A stretch of DNA of 37,602 nt from Casp-actino8 sp046091365 (GCA_046091365.1 JBJTBM010000025.1:1-37602), one strand, 5' to 3'. Shown: positions 7,373 to 15,728, counted from the stretch's first letter. Notes: generated by a model not told the origin, from the letters alone. Translations and numbers: made by a program.

Positions 7373-8248
7373 ATGGCTGCCCCCGGTGCCCCCGACTTCG
7401 ACGCCCTGGCCGACCTCATCTCCCTGCTCGACCTCGAGCCCATCGAGGTCAACATCTTCCGCGGTCGTTCCCCACAGGAGAATCGACAGCGCGTGTTCGG
7501 CGGACAGGTGGCCGGACAGGCCTTGGTCGCGGCCTCGCGCACCGTCGACGACCGCGACCGCCGAGTTCACTCGTTGCACGCCTACTTCTTGCGCCCGGGT
7601 GATCCGACCGCCCCGATCCTCTACGACGTCGACCGCATCCGAGACGGCAAGAGCTTCACGACCCGGCGTGTCGTCGCGATCCAACATGGCCAGGCCATCT
7701 TCAACCTGCAGGCCAGCTTCCACGCCCCCGAAGAAGGGCTGTCACATCAGGTCGACATGCCCGCGGTGCCCGCCGCCGACACCCTGCCGGACTTCAAGAC
7801 GCGCATGGCGCCACACAAGCACCTGCTCGGTGAGTGGTACGACCGACCACGACCCATCGACATCCGTTACGTGCAGGGCGACCCCATGTCGCGCTCGCGG
7901 GTGCCGACGATGCACCAGTCGGTTTGGCTGCGCGCCGACGGCCGACTGCCCGACGATCCGACGCTGCACGCGTGCATCGTCACCTATGCGAGTGACATGA
8001 CGCTACTCGACACCACGGTGTTGCCGCACGGGCTCAACTGGTCCGACAGCGGACTGCAGATGGCCAGCCTCGACCACGCGATGTGGTTCCACCGGCCCTT
8101 CCGCGCCGACGAATGGTTGCTGTACGACCAGATGACTCCGAGCACCTCGAGTGCCCGCGGGCTCGCGACGGGTTCGATCTTCACGCACGACGGACATTTG
8201 GCGATCACGGTCGTGCAAGAGGGACTCATCCGGCGCGAACGTTCATGA
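7373..8248 (+). CDS. tesB: Acyl-CoA thioesterase II
   Basis: This 291-residue protein is a double hot-dog thioesterase that hydrolyses acyl-CoA to free acid and CoA. The N-terminal half has VFGGQVAGQALVAA and the SLHAYFLRPGD element. The C-terminal half has YASDMTLLDT (the likely catalytic Asp), SLDHAMWFHRPF, a Ser/Thr-rich SSARG segment and VQEGLIR with the catalytic Gln. Length is normal (E. coli TesB 286 aa). Its TGA overlaps the ATG of the next gene (ATGA at 8245-8248). It may limit CoA trapping during lipid or dicarboxylate catabolism; the physiological substrate range of TesB is broad. Confidence 0.95.
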   Translation: MAAPGAPDFDALADLISLLDLEPIEVNIFRGRSPQENRQRVFGGQVAGQALVAASRTVDDRDRRVHSLHAYFLRPGDPTAPILYDVDRIRDGKSFTTRRVVAIQHGQAIFNLQASFHAPEEGLSHQVDMPAVPAADTLPDFKTRMAPHKHLLGEWYDRPRPIDIRYVQGDPMSRSRVPTMHQSVWLRADGRLPDDPTLHACIVTYASDMTLLDTTVLPHGLNWSDSGLQMASLDHAMWFHRPFRADEWLLYDQMTPSTSSARGLATGSIFTHDGHLAITVVQEGLIRRERS

Positions 8249-9399
8249 GGCGCGCCGTCTGGGGGCTCGCGATCGGTCTCCTGCTGGTCGGCTGTGGATC
8301 GCCGTCAAATTCGACCTCGTCATCGGTCGCGTCGACCTCCGCGGTGACGACCACCGAAGACACGGAGTCGACACCCGTGGACGGCATCGAATTCACCGCC
8401 TCCCTCGGTGAACCCGTCGAAGGAGCGAGCGAGCCGGTCGACCTCGCCGTGCACGACGGTCGCACATACATCGTCGAACGAAGTGGCCGCGTCTCGCTTT
8501 TCGTCGACGGGGTCGCCGACGAGACGGCCCTAGACATGAGCGACCTCACCGTTCCCGGCGGCGAACGCGGTCTCCTCGGTCTCGCCTTCGGAGACCGCCA
8601 CGCTTTCGTGAACTACACCGACCTCGACGGCAACACCGTGGTCGACCGTTTCGTCGTGCGCGCCGACGGCACCTTCGACGAGACGACGCGAACGACGTTG
8701 CTCATCGTCGCCCAGCCGTACGCCAACCACAACGGGGGCGACCTCGTCTACGACCCACACACGGCGTCCCTGCTGGTGTTCACCGGCGACGGTGGTGCCG
8801 GTGGCGACCCGGAACGGCACGCACTCGACACCGGTTCGCCGCTCGGCAAGGTGTTGCGACTTCGCGACGTCGACGACGATCTCGTCGCGGTGCCGGTGAT
8901 CCCCGAGGTCGCCGCGGTCGGACTGCGCAATCCGTGGCGGGCCCACCTCGACCCCGTGACCGGCATGCTCTACATCGCCGATGTCGGTCAGGACCGCTGG
9001 GAAGAGGTGAACGTGGTTTCCGTCGCCACCCTCGACGGAACCAGTTTCGGCTGGAGCGCGCTGGAGGGATCCCACGACTTCAATGCCGACCAGGCCGAGG
9101 CGAACTCCGCGTTCCGGTACGTCGCTCCCCGTCACGAGTACGAACACGTCGACGGACGGTGTTCCATCAGTGGGGGTGCCGCCTATCGGGGATCGTCGAT
9201 CGCCCATTCGGGCAACTGGTACGTCTACGCCGACTACTGCTCCGGTGAGGTGATCGCCATCGACGTGCTCGACCAGCCGGGCGACGCCGTCGAGGTGCTG
9301 GGAACCGTTCCACAACCGGTCGCGGTCGTCGCCGACGCCGACGGTGAGTTGTGGGTTCTGTCGCTCACCGGGCTCGTCGTGCCGATCGTCCCGGCCTGA
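8245..9399 (+). CDS. Lipoprotein of the glucose/sorbosone dehydrogenase (PQQ sugar dehydrogenase-like) family
   Basis: A lipoprotein signal ends LLLVGCGS with lipid-modified Cys17, followed by a Ser/Thr-rich tether. The rest (about residues 48-384) is a six-bladed propeller of the GSDH family: YIVERSGRVSLF, GGERGLLGLAF, NHNGGDLVYDP (the His expected near the quinone site), GLRNPWRAHLDP, IADVGQDRWEEVN and a C-terminal YVYADYCSGEV. Soluble members oxidise aldose sugars with PQQ, but many bacterial homologues have no demonstrated activity. No PQQ synthesis genes are in the window, so activity is uncertain. ATG 8245 overlaps the tesB stop by 4 bp. Confidence 0.85.
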   Translation: MRRAVWGLAIGLLLVGCGSPSNSTSSSVASTSAVTTTEDTESTPVDGIEFTASLGEPVEGASEPVDLAVHDGRTYIVERSGRVSLFVDGVADETALDMSDLTVPGGERGLLGLAFGDRHAFVNYTDLDGNTVVDRFVVRADGTFDETTRTTLLIVAQPYANHNGGDLVYDPHTASLLVFTGDGGAGGDPERHALDTGSPLGKVLRLRDVDDDLVAVPVIPEVAAVGLRNPWRAHLDPVTGMLYIADVGQDRWEEVNVVSVATLDGTSFGWSALEGSHDFNADQAEANSAFRYVAPRHEYEHVDGRCSISGGAAYRGSSIAHSGNWYVYADYCSGEVIAIDVLDQPGDAVEVLGTVPQPVAVVADADGELWVLSLTGLVVPIVPA

Positions 9400-9414
9400 T
9401 ACCCGACCCGCTGT

Positions 9415-10419
9415 TCAGCGACGCTGACCCATGAACATTCGCTTGAGCGCGTCGTAGTTCTCGATGCAGTGTCCGGCTCCGAGCACCACGGCTTCCAAGG
9501 GCATGTTCGACATCAACACCGGCACCTGGGTCTCACGTTGAATGCGATCGGCCAATCCACGCAACAGTCCCCCACCGCCCACGAGGTACATGCCGCGCAC
9601 CAGGAAGTCCTGCGCCAATTCGGCCGGTGCCTTGGAGAGACAACGAACCACCGACTGAACGATCTGGGACACCACGTCGTCGATGGCGTACCGGATCTCC
9701 TCGGGCGTGAGCACCACGGTCTTGGGCAGGCCCATCATCAGATCGCGCCCACTCACCTCGGCCTCCACCTCGTCGGGTGTCGGAGCGGCCGATCCGATCG
9801 CCTTCTTGATCTCCTCGGCCGTGCGTTCTCCGATAGCGATGCCGTGCTCGCGACGCACGTAGTTCTGGATGGCGGCGTCGATGTCGAAACTGCCCACGCG
9901 CACCGCCTCGAGAGCCACGATGCCACCGAGGCTGATGACCGCGGTCTCACTGGTACCACCACCGATGTCGATGACCATGTTGCCGACGGGTTCGTCGATG
10001 GGGAGTTGTGCACCGATCGCCGCGGCCATCGGTTGCTCGATCAGTTGCGCGTCGGCCGCGCCCGCGCGCCGGGCGGCATCGGTCACCGCGCGACGCTCGA
10101 CCTCGGTGATGGCCGAGGGCACACATATGACCACCTTGGGACGGGTGAACCGACTCACGCCCACCCGCTGGAGCAACAGCCGGATCATGCGCTCGGTGAC
10201 GTCGAAGTCGGTGATGGCACCGCCACGCAGGGGTCGGACGGCCACGATGTACCCCGGAGTTCGACCGATCATGTGCCACGCCTCGTGGCCGGTGGCCAAC
10301 ACCTCACCGGTTTGACGATTGAGCGCGATGACCGAGGGCTCGTTGAGCACGATGCCCCGGCCCTTCATGTAGACGAGGGTGTTCGCCGTACCGAGGTCGA
10401 TCGCGAGGTCGCGGGCCAT
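9415..10419 (-). CDS. mreB: Rod shape-determining protein, actin-like ATPase
   Basis: MreB (334 aa) polymerises at the inner membrane face and guides lateral wall synthesis. Visible actin-fold motifs are phosphate-1 DLGTANTLVY (residues 8-17), IEQPMAAAIG, phosphate-2 VIDIGGGTSE near 160, and the adenosine loop VGGGGLLRGL near 285. Length is typical. It is the last gene of a unit with moaE and a small membrane protein, and its ATG overlaps the preceding stop by one base. mreC, mreD, pbp2 and rodA, its usual neighbours, are absent from the window. Near the C-terminus, VVLGAG.C.EN is MreB/Mbl-like; I cannot separate MreB from Mbl by eye. Confidence 0.95.
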   Translation of the reverse strand: MARDLAIDLGTANTLVYMKGRGIVLNEPSVIALNRQTGEVLATGHEAWHMIGRTPGYIVAVRPLRGGAITDFDVTERMIRLLLQRVGVSRFTRPKVVICVPSAITEVERRAVTDAARRAGAADAQLIEQPMAAAIGAQLPIDEPVGNMVIDIGGGTSETAVISLGGIVALEAVRVGSFDIDAAIQNYVRREHGIAIGERTAEEIKKAIGSAAPTPDEVEAEVSGRDLMMGLPKTVVLTPEEIRYAIDDVVSQIVQSVVRCLSKAPAELAQDFLVRGMYLVGGGGLLRGLADRIQRETQVPVLMSNMPLEAVVLGAGHCIENYDALKRMFMGQRR

Positions 10420-10652
10420 CAGCGATCACCACCAGCGTCGTCGATACCGTCGAACGTTTCGCCCCGATCGAACGGTTCGAGTGGAGTCGCGATCGGCGCC
10501 ACGCCGGCACGATGTGCCTCCGGCGACAACGCGTCGAGATGCCGACGGAAGTCGGCGACACGATCGTCACTCGCCGGCGTGCGCCGCGTGGTCGCCACAC
10601 CGATCACGACGAGAAGGCACACCACGAGGATGACGACGAGAACCGTGACCAC
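10419..10652 (-). CDS. Small single-pass membrane protein between moaE and mreB
   Basis: This 77-residue protein has one N-terminal transmembrane helix (VTVLVVILVVCLLVVIGVA) followed by a charged cytoplasmic segment rich in Asp, Arg and Pro. I do not recognise the family. Its GTG start directly follows the moaE stop, and its TGA overlaps the mreB ATG by one base, so its expression is tied to both. The position suggests a membrane-linked partner for MreB or nothing more than co-transcription. Confidence 0.7.
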   Translation of the reverse strand: MVTVLVVILVVCLLVVIGVATTRRTPASDDRVADFRRHLDALSPEAHRAGVAPIATPLEPFDRGETFDGIDDAGGDR

Positions 10653-11156
10653 TCAGACTCCCGCTCCGTCGACCGACGTGACGTTCTTGGGTTCGGTCAC
10701 CACGTTCGCGCCGGTTCCCCAGGCACTTCCACCGTCCCACGTCTCGTGTTTCCAGATCGGAGCGCCGGCCTTCAGGGCGTCGATCGCGAACCGCGCGGCG
10801 GCGAAGGCCTCGGGCCGGTGCGGTGCCGAGACGACGGCGACGACCGAACTCTCACCGAGTTCGATGCGACCGATGCGATGATGCAGGGCGATGCGGCCGA
10901 TACCGGCCCAGCGACGACGGGCCTCATTGGCGATCTCGCGGAACGACGGAACCACCTCGCTCGCATAGGCCTCGTAGTCGAGATGGGTCACACCCATGCG
11001 CGTCTGCTCACCCTCGACGGCGTGATCGCGCACCGTGCCCGAGAAGAGCACCACGGCGCCGCAGTCGGGTCGCACGGCCCAGTCGTACAGACGACCGACC
11101 TCCAACGGCGCATCCCCGATGGCGAACCAGTCGTCGGCCGTCTGCTCGGAGGTCAC
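10653..11156 (-). CDS. moaE: Molybdopterin synthase catalytic subunit
   Basis: MoaE (167 aa) transfers sulfur from MoaD thiocarboxylate to precursor Z to make molybdopterin. The family signature is present: FSGTVRDH, HRIGRIELGESSV, SAPHRPEAF, and the catalytic Lys pair in LKAGAPIWKHE (Lys129 and Lys136). The N-terminus is about 15 residues longer than in E. coli. No moaD, moaA or moaC is nearby. GTG 11156 is supported by TACCAT 6 nt upstream. It is the first gene of the moaE-small protein-mreB unit. Confidence 0.92.
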   Translation of the reverse strand: MTSEQTADDWFAIGDAPLEVGRLYDWAVRPDCGAVVLFSGTVRDHAVEGEQTRMGVTHLDYEAYASEVVPSFREIANEARRRWAGIGRIALHHRIGRIELGESSVVAVVSAPHRPEAFAAARFAIDALKAGAPIWKHETWDGGSAWGTGANVVTEPKNVTSVDGAGV

Positions 11157-11168
11157 GCTGTGATGGTA
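11157..11168 (-). promoter_or_regulatory. Leaderless promoter of the moaE-mreB operon
   Basis: TACCAT at 11163-11168 lies 6 nt before GTG 11156. As no other promoter is evident before mreB, it probably drives all three genes. Confidence 0.5.
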
Positions 11169-11223
11169 GCGGTTGACCCTCGGAGACCGGCTCGCCCGAC
11201 GACACTCGTGCCCGATGGTTCAC

Positions 11224-11238
11224 TAGCCTCACCGTTTC
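11224..11238 (+). promoter_or_regulatory. Possible promoter of the trypsin-like pseudoprotease gene
   Basis: TAGCCT at 11224-11229 lies 9 nt before GTG 11239. That would leave a leader of two or three bases, slightly off the 6-7 nt rule seen elsewhere. Confidence 0.4.
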
Positions 11239-12045
11239 GTGAGCGGTCACTTCGACACCCCGGCCGGGGACGACGACGAGAGCCCGGCCGGCGCGTTCCC
11301 GCCGAGCCCCCAACCGCTTCACGAACGAGCGTGGCGCCACCCGTCCGAGCTCGGCTTCGCGGCCCACACTCGACGCGTCGAAGAACCGCGCGACATCGGA
11401 CGAACCGGACGTGGTCTGCTCGCCTTCTCGTTGGTCGCCGGTGGCCTGCTCTTGCTCGGACTCGTCGTCATCGTGCAGCCGCGAACCGCCGAGACCGACG
11501 CCGTCGGTTTGCTTCGACTCACGAGCGACGCGGTCGAAGTGGTCGAGATCGACGCCCGCACTGGCGACGACACCTTGGGCATGTACCTCGGAACGACCTA
11601 CTTGGTCACCACGGTGGCCGCGGTGGAGGGCTTCGACGGCGCGCCCTTGGTCACCCGCGACGCACGCACCGGAGACGAGCATCTCGCCGAGGTGATCCAC
11701 ATCGATCCCGATCTGCATCTCGCGATTCTCAGCATCACCGACGGCACCACCGGACCGAGTGTCGACATCGGCACCCTGCCGACCTCGACCGACCTGATGA
11801 CGAATGCGAGCCATGTCATCGTCATCGATCGCGGCGGGCGTGTCTTCCTGCTCGGCGAGCGCACCGACGACGGATTGATGTTGCTCTCCAGCCGTGGCAC
11901 GACGAGCGGAGACCTCACTGAGGGCGCTCCGGTCGTCGATCAATGGGGATCGCTCGTCGGTCTGTACACGGGAGAGAACGACACGCCGTGCGTCGTGCCG
12001 CTGACCGACATCGAATCGCTTCTCGAACAGTTGGCTGCGGACTAA
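11239..12045 (+). CDS. Membrane-anchored trypsin-like (HtrA-type) pseudoprotease
   Basis: The 268-residue product has a cytoplasmic N-terminus with LHERAWRHPSELG (residues 28-40), a motif I associate with actinobacterial HtrA-like proteins. One transmembrane helix follows (about 59-79), then an outer domain laid out like a trypsin-fold protease. All three expected catalytic positions look replaced. The His region reads LVTTVAAVEG (Ala in place of His), the Asp region reads DPDLHLAIL (His160), and the Ser loop reads LTEGAPVVD (no Ser). There is no PDZ domain. A scaffold or ligand-sensing role is likelier than proteolysis. It converges with the SDR gene, overlapping by 4 bp. Alignment is by eye. 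Confidence 0.75.
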   Translation: MSGHFDTPAGDDDESPAGAFPPSPQPLHERAWRHPSELGFAAHTRRVEEPRDIGRTGRGLLAFSLVAGGLLLLGLVVIVQPRTAETDAVGLLRLTSDAVEVVEIDARTGDDTLGMYLGTTYLVTTVAAVEGFDGAPLVTRDARTGDEHLAEVIHIDPDLHLAILSITDGTTGPSVDIGTLPTSTDLMTNASHVIVIDRGGRVFLLGERTDDGLMLLSSRGTTSGDLTEGAPVVDQWGSLVGLYTGENDTPCVVPLTDIESLLEQLAAD

Positions 12046-13055
12046 CGCGCGCGACGACGCAGCCAAACCACGATCGTCCCGACCACACCGAGAGTCGTCA
12101 CGCCCATCGCACCGAGCGCCAACTCCTGACGACGCTTCGGCGTGAGCATGGTCCACCATTTCGCGTCGGTGCCCTCGACGAAGGCTTGCTCGTTGGTCAC
12201 CGACGGCGTCCAGCCCTCGGCGCGCAATCGACCGTTCGACACCAACCACGGTGATCGCACGTACGGTCGCAGGCCCGGTGGGATGGGGCCGCGTTGGAAC
12301 CGCCAACGCACGTCGGCGACCACCTCGGCCAGACGATCCGGCAGCCGTAAACGCGGCGCCATGCCCCAGAGCGACCGGACGCGCGCGCCCGGCACGTGTC
12401 CGTCGGGGGCCACGTTGTAGACGCCGTCGAGCCGACGGTTCACGACCAGTTCGACGGCCGAGGCCAGGTCGTCGAGGTGCAGGAACTGCGCCGGCACGTC
12501 GTCTTCGCCCAGTCGGCCACCCATGCCGGCGGCCAGTGCGCGCACCAAGCTGCTGGTGCCGTCGGCGGCCATTGCCGGGACCGGTCGCAGGATGCACGAC
12601 GTTCGACCCGGCGCGCCCTCGCGCCAGTCGTCGACCATCTGCTCGACCGTCGCCAGTTGTCGGGCGAACGCGAATCCGAAGTCGGGTCGCAGGGCGGCGT
12701 CCTCCGTGATGGGCACCGGGTTGTTGGGCCACGCCCCGTACACCATCGCCGATGACAGCAACACCACGTGGCGCACCCCGTGTTCGGTCGCCACCGCGAG
12801 CAACTCGGGCGTACCGACCGCCGCACTGCGACCACGGGCCGCCAGCGCGTCGTGATCGCCGGGGGCGAGGTGAACGAGGATGTCGACCGTGCCCTCGATG
12901 TCGTTGTCGCCCCGCTTCATCTCGGTCACCGTGAAGCGGCCGGACGATGTCAAACGCTCGACGACGCGGCGGCCGAGTGGCCACAACGCCCCGGTGACGA
13001 CCACGGACATCGTGGCGACGTCGTTCCGCTCGACGGGGGCTTCCATGGCGGACAT
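12042..13055 (-). CDS. SDR-type (NAD-epimerase-like) protein with C-terminal membrane anchor
   Basis: This 337-residue protein begins with a Rossmann strand and glycine loop, VVVTGALWPLGRRV, and has VVLLSSAMVYG as in extended SDRs. The position where epimerases have YxxxK reads FARQLATVE, so Tyr and Lys both appear lost. A C-terminal hydrophobic segment (TTLGVVGTIVVWL) followed by RRRAR should anchor it in the membrane with the body in the cytoplasm. ATG 13055 is preferred because TAGCGT lies 7 nt upstream; ATG 13010 is an alternative that starts at the Rossmann strand. The function is unknown; NAD(P) binding without dehydrogenase chemistry is possible. Confidence 0.75.
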   Translation of the reverse strand: MSAMEAPVERNDVATMSVVVTGALWPLGRRVVERLTSSGRFTVTEMKRGDNDIEGTVDILVHLAPGDHDALAARGRSAAVGTPELLAVATEHGVRHVVLLSSAMVYGAWPNNPVPITEDAALRPDFGFAFARQLATVEQMVDDWREGAPGRTSCILRPVPAMAADGTSSLVRALAAGMGGRLGEDDVPAQFLHLDDLASAVELVVNRRLDGVYNVAPDGHVPGARVRSLWGMAPRLRLPDRLAEVVADVRWRFQRGPIPPGLRPYVRSPWLVSNGRLRAEGWTPSVTNEQAFVEGTDAKWWTMLTPKRRQELALGAMGVTTLGVVGTIVVWLRRRAR

Positions 13056-13068
13056 GGCGACGACGCTA
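13056..13068 (-). promoter_or_regulatory. Leaderless promoter of the SDR-type gene
   Basis: TAGCGT at 13063-13068 lies 7 nt before ATG 13055. It supports the longer start. Confidence 0.5.
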
Positions 13069-13131
13069 GTTGTTCCTCCGACCCTGATCCCACCACGAGC
13101 CTCCCGACGGACACGTCTCGCGGACAGGTCG

Positions 13132-13144
13132 TAGGCTCGGTTCC
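13132..13144 (+). promoter_or_regulatory. Leaderless promoter of the DUF2342-type gene
   Basis: TAGGCT at 13132-13137 lies 7 nt before GTG 13145. It is back to back with the SDR promoter in an 89-bp gap. Confidence 0.5.
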
Positions 13145-14350
13145 GTGGCCGACTCCCCCGACACACCCGATGGCGACGACCCGTCGATGTTCGGCGGCAT
13201 GTTCGGCGGCATGTTCGGGGACATGATGAAGATGTTCTCCGGCAACGGCCCCATCCACTGGGACACCGCGCGGCAGATCGCCCAGATGACCGCCACCGGC
13301 GGAACGTCCGAGTCGAACATCGACCCGCGGGTGCGCATCGAATTCGAGAACCTCACCCGCATCGCGGCGATGCACGTGCAGATGGGCACCGGGATCGGTG
13401 ACCGGTGCGACGCCACGAACGCGCGACCAGAGCTCGTGACTCCGGGCCGGTGGGCTCAGCGCACGCTCGACGACTACCGGCCGCTCTTCACAGATCTCGC
13501 CACCGCACTCGGGGCCCGTCCGACTTCTGGCGAGGTCGACTCCGACCCGATGGCCGGGATGTTCGCGAACCTCACGTCGATGCTCGCTCCGATGACGATG
13601 GGTATGACCGTGGGCTCGATGGTCGGGCTCATCGCCAAGAGGTCGCTCGGAATGTACGACCTGCCCTTGCCCCGGCCGGCCGGCACACCGCTCATGCTGC
13701 TCGCCGACAACATCGACTCCTTCGCCAAGGAGTGGGAGCTGCCGGTCGACGACGTGCGGGTCTGGACCTTGGTACGCGAACTCGTCACCCACCAGATTCA
13801 TGGTCTCGCCCACGTCGCCGATTCGGTGAACGCCCTCGTGCGCGCGCACGTTGCGGCCTTCGAACCCAACCCATCGGCCCTCTCCGACAAGCTCGCCGGA
13901 CTCGAGTCGTCGGACCCCGGCGACATGATGGCGTCGTTGCAGAGGATCCTCGGCGACCCCGAACTGTTGCTGGGCGCCGTACGCTCCCCCGAGCAAGATC
14001 GGTTGCGGCCCCGCCTCGACACGATCCTGGCGGTCATCATCGGTTGGAGCGATCACATGACCGACCAGGTCGGTGCGCGAGTGCTCGGTAATCCGGCCCG
14101 CATCGCCGAGGCCGCACGTCGACGACGGGTCGACGGCGGCGAGGAGACTTCGTTCGTCGAACGACTTCTCGGCGTTCACGTGAAGCGCGCGCAGGTCGAG
14201 GCCGGACGCGCCTTCGTTCACGGGGTCATCGAGCGCGGCGGCGAGGCCGCATTGTCACCGCTTTACCGATCGGCCGAGGACCTGCCCACCCCCGCCGAAC
14301 TGGAGGCACCCGGCCTGTGGCTGGCTCGTCTCGAGATCAGCGGCGACTGA
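13145..14350 (+). CDS. DUF2342 / 'zinc-dependent metalloprotease' family protein with degenerate metal motif
   Basis: This 401-residue protein matches the actinobacterial family annotated as zinc-dependent metalloprotease or 'coenzyme F420 biosynthesis-associated'. It has a glycine/methionine-rich start (MFGGMFGGMFGD), a helical core (RVRIEFENLTRIA...), MYDLPLP, VDDVRVWTLVRELVTHQIHG and VIIGWSDHMTDQVGARVL. The family normally has HExxH. Here residues 211-219 read RELVTHQIH: the first His is Arg and the second is one position late. Zinc-protease activity is therefore doubtful. The natural role of the family is unknown. The 3' end overlaps the convergent MFS gene by 14 bp. Confidence 0.8.
   Translation: MADSPDTPDGDDPSMFGGMFGGMFGDMMKMFSGNGPIHWDTARQIAQMTATGGTSESNIDPRVRIEFENLTRIAAMHVQMGTGIGDRCDATNARPELVTPGRWAQRTLDDYRPLFTDLATALGARPTSGEVDSDPMAGMFANLTSMLAPMTMGMTVGSMVGLIAKRSLGMYDLPLPRPAGTPLMLLADNIDSFAKEWELPVDDVRVWTLVRELVTHQIHGLAHVADSVNALVRAHVAAFEPNPSALSDKLAGLESSDPGDMMASLQRILGDPELLLGAVRSPEQDRLRPRLDTILAVIIGWSDHMTDQVGARVLGNPARIAEAARRRRVDGGEETSFVERLLGVHVKRAQVEAGRAFVHGVIERGGEAALSPLYRSAEDLPTPAELEAPGLWLARLEISGD
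13187..13222 (+). repeat. In-frame 12-bp tandem repeat (Met-Phe-Gly-Gly)
   Basis: Two identical copies of ATGTTCGGCGGC at 13187-13210 are followed by an imperfect third copy to 13222. They encode the flexible N-terminus of the DUF2342-type protein and could vary in copy number by slippage. Confidence 0.8.
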
Positions 14351-15686
14351 ACCGTTCGCGCAACTGGGCCACGATCGACGTCGGTTCGAGACCCTTGCTG
14401 ACCTGCCGGTTGCTGAGCCAGTACCCGACACCTCCGGTGAACCCGATCGCCGACACCACCGCGAAGCCGACCACACCGGGGAGCTTCAGCAGCACCGGGA
14501 CGATGCCGGCCAGCACCCACATCAGTTGGAACTTGGTGTAGTAGCTGGCGAGAGCGCGACCACGGTTGGCGTCGGGAGCGTCGCGCTGCACGATGGACTC
14601 GAAGGCCATGTTGCCCACCGCGGCGGCGTAGTTGACCGCAGCCATCAGCAGCAGTGCCGAGATGGTGGTCGACGTGAGGGCGGTCAACACTCCCACCACA
14701 CCGATGATGAAGAGGCCGGCAATGAGCAGGTTCTCGACACGGTCGAGTCGTTTCAACGGTTTGGCGCTCAGGTTCCCCAGAAGTGAGCCCACGGCGGCGA
14801 GGCTGACCGCAATGCCGAACCACATCGTGCCGAACTGCGGGCCGAAGTGGTACTTCACCTGATACCACATACCGTTCTGCGCCAGTTCCATGCGCTCGAC
14901 GCGCGGATGATCGGCGAAGAAGAAGGCGAGGTGGAAGAAGGTGAAACCGACCGACGCCCGAATGAGGCTCATCGCCGACACGGCGATCAACACGTTGGGC
15001 TGACGCAGTTCCTCCTTCTCGAGTTGCGGAGTGTCACCGGTGGTGACCGACTGTCGGGGCAACTTTGCGGCGTTGAACGCAGCGGACAGGAACAGCAAGG
15101 CGCCGAACACCAGCGTCAACTTGGGTGAGATCGTGCTCACGATGCCCGCGGGTATCGCGGCGAGGAACCCGACCACGCCCGCCGTAACACCGAGACGGGA
15201 GTTCGAGACCACGAAATCCTTGTCGCCGCGCAACAGCGAGGGCACGACCGCCGACTTCGACACGCTGTAGGTCTTGCTCAGAACCATGGCGAGGAACGCC
15301 AGTGGGAAGAGGAGCAACGAGTCGAGTTGGGAGATCATCGCGAGCATCACGACCGCGCGCAGCGCCGCGATCAGCAGGATCAGGAGACGACGACCGCCCG
15401 GCATCCGGTCGATGACCGGTCCGATGAATCGGGCCAGCACGAGAAACGGCGCGAAACTGACCGCCAGAAACAACAGCACGCGCCCGCGGGCCTCACCCGG
15501 AGTGATCGACAAGAACAGTGAGTCCGCGAGGGCCACGGCCATGCTGGCCTCGCCCGCCGCCATCAGTGCATGGAGCCGCACCAACCGGGTGAACGGTGAC
15601 AGCGCGAAACGGTGCTGGTCACGGGGTGGAACGTAGTCCTTGCCCCGACCCCGTCCGGGGAGTCTCGAGCCGACGGCTTCGTTCAC
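14337..15686 (-). CDS. Major facilitator superfamily transporter
   Basis: This 449-residue protein has about 12 predicted helices with a central charged loop (LPRQSVTTGDTPQLEKEELRQ region) between the two six-helix halves. The cytoplasmic loop after helix 2 reads GPVIDRMPGGRR, close to the MFS motif A. The N-terminal 30 residues are basic and cytoplasmic. The substrate is not predictable. GTG 15686 is supported by TAGTGT 6 nt upstream. It lies downstream of regX3 on the same strand with 42 bp between, and has its own promoter, so it need not be part of the phosphate locus. Confidence 0.88.
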   Translation of the reverse strand: MNEAVGSRLPGRGRGKDYVPPRDQHRFALSPFTRLVRLHALMAAGEASMAVALADSLFLSITPGEARGRVLLFLAVSFAPFLVLARFIGPVIDRMPGGRRLLILLIAALRAVVMLAMISQLDSLLLFPLAFLAMVLSKTYSVSKSAVVPSLLRGDKDFVVSNSRLGVTAGVVGFLAAIPAGIVSTISPKLTLVFGALLFLSAAFNAAKLPRQSVTTGDTPQLEKEELRQPNVLIAVSAMSLIRASVGFTFFHLAFFFADHPRVERMELAQNGMWYQVKYHFGPQFGTMWFGIAVSLAAVGSLLGNLSAKPLKRLDRVENLLIAGLFIIGVVGVLTALTSTTISALLLMAAVNYAAAVGNMAFESIVQRDAPDANRGRALASYYTKFQLMWVLAGIVPVLLKLPGVVGFAVVSAIGFTGGVGYWLSNRQVSKGLEPTSIVAQLRERFSRR

Positions 15687-15698
15687 GACCCCACACTA
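15687..15698 (-). promoter_or_regulatory. Leaderless promoter of the MFS gene
   Basis: TAGTGT at 15693-15698 lies 6 nt before GTG 15686. It separates the transporter from the regX3 transcript. Confidence 0.5.
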
Positions 15699-15728
15699 GG
15701 TGAAGGGATTCGCGCCGTCGGTGGAGTA

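Noticed and set aside
11008..12984. Long open frame (658 codons) on the minus strand
   Set aside because: It is antisense to moaE's neighbours and the pseudoprotease gene, has Arg-rich low-complexity translation, and matches no family. It is a by-product of high GC.
13187..13222. CRISPR-like or regulatory repeat
   Set aside because: It is a short in-frame coding repeat for Met-Phe-Gly-Gly, with no spacers.
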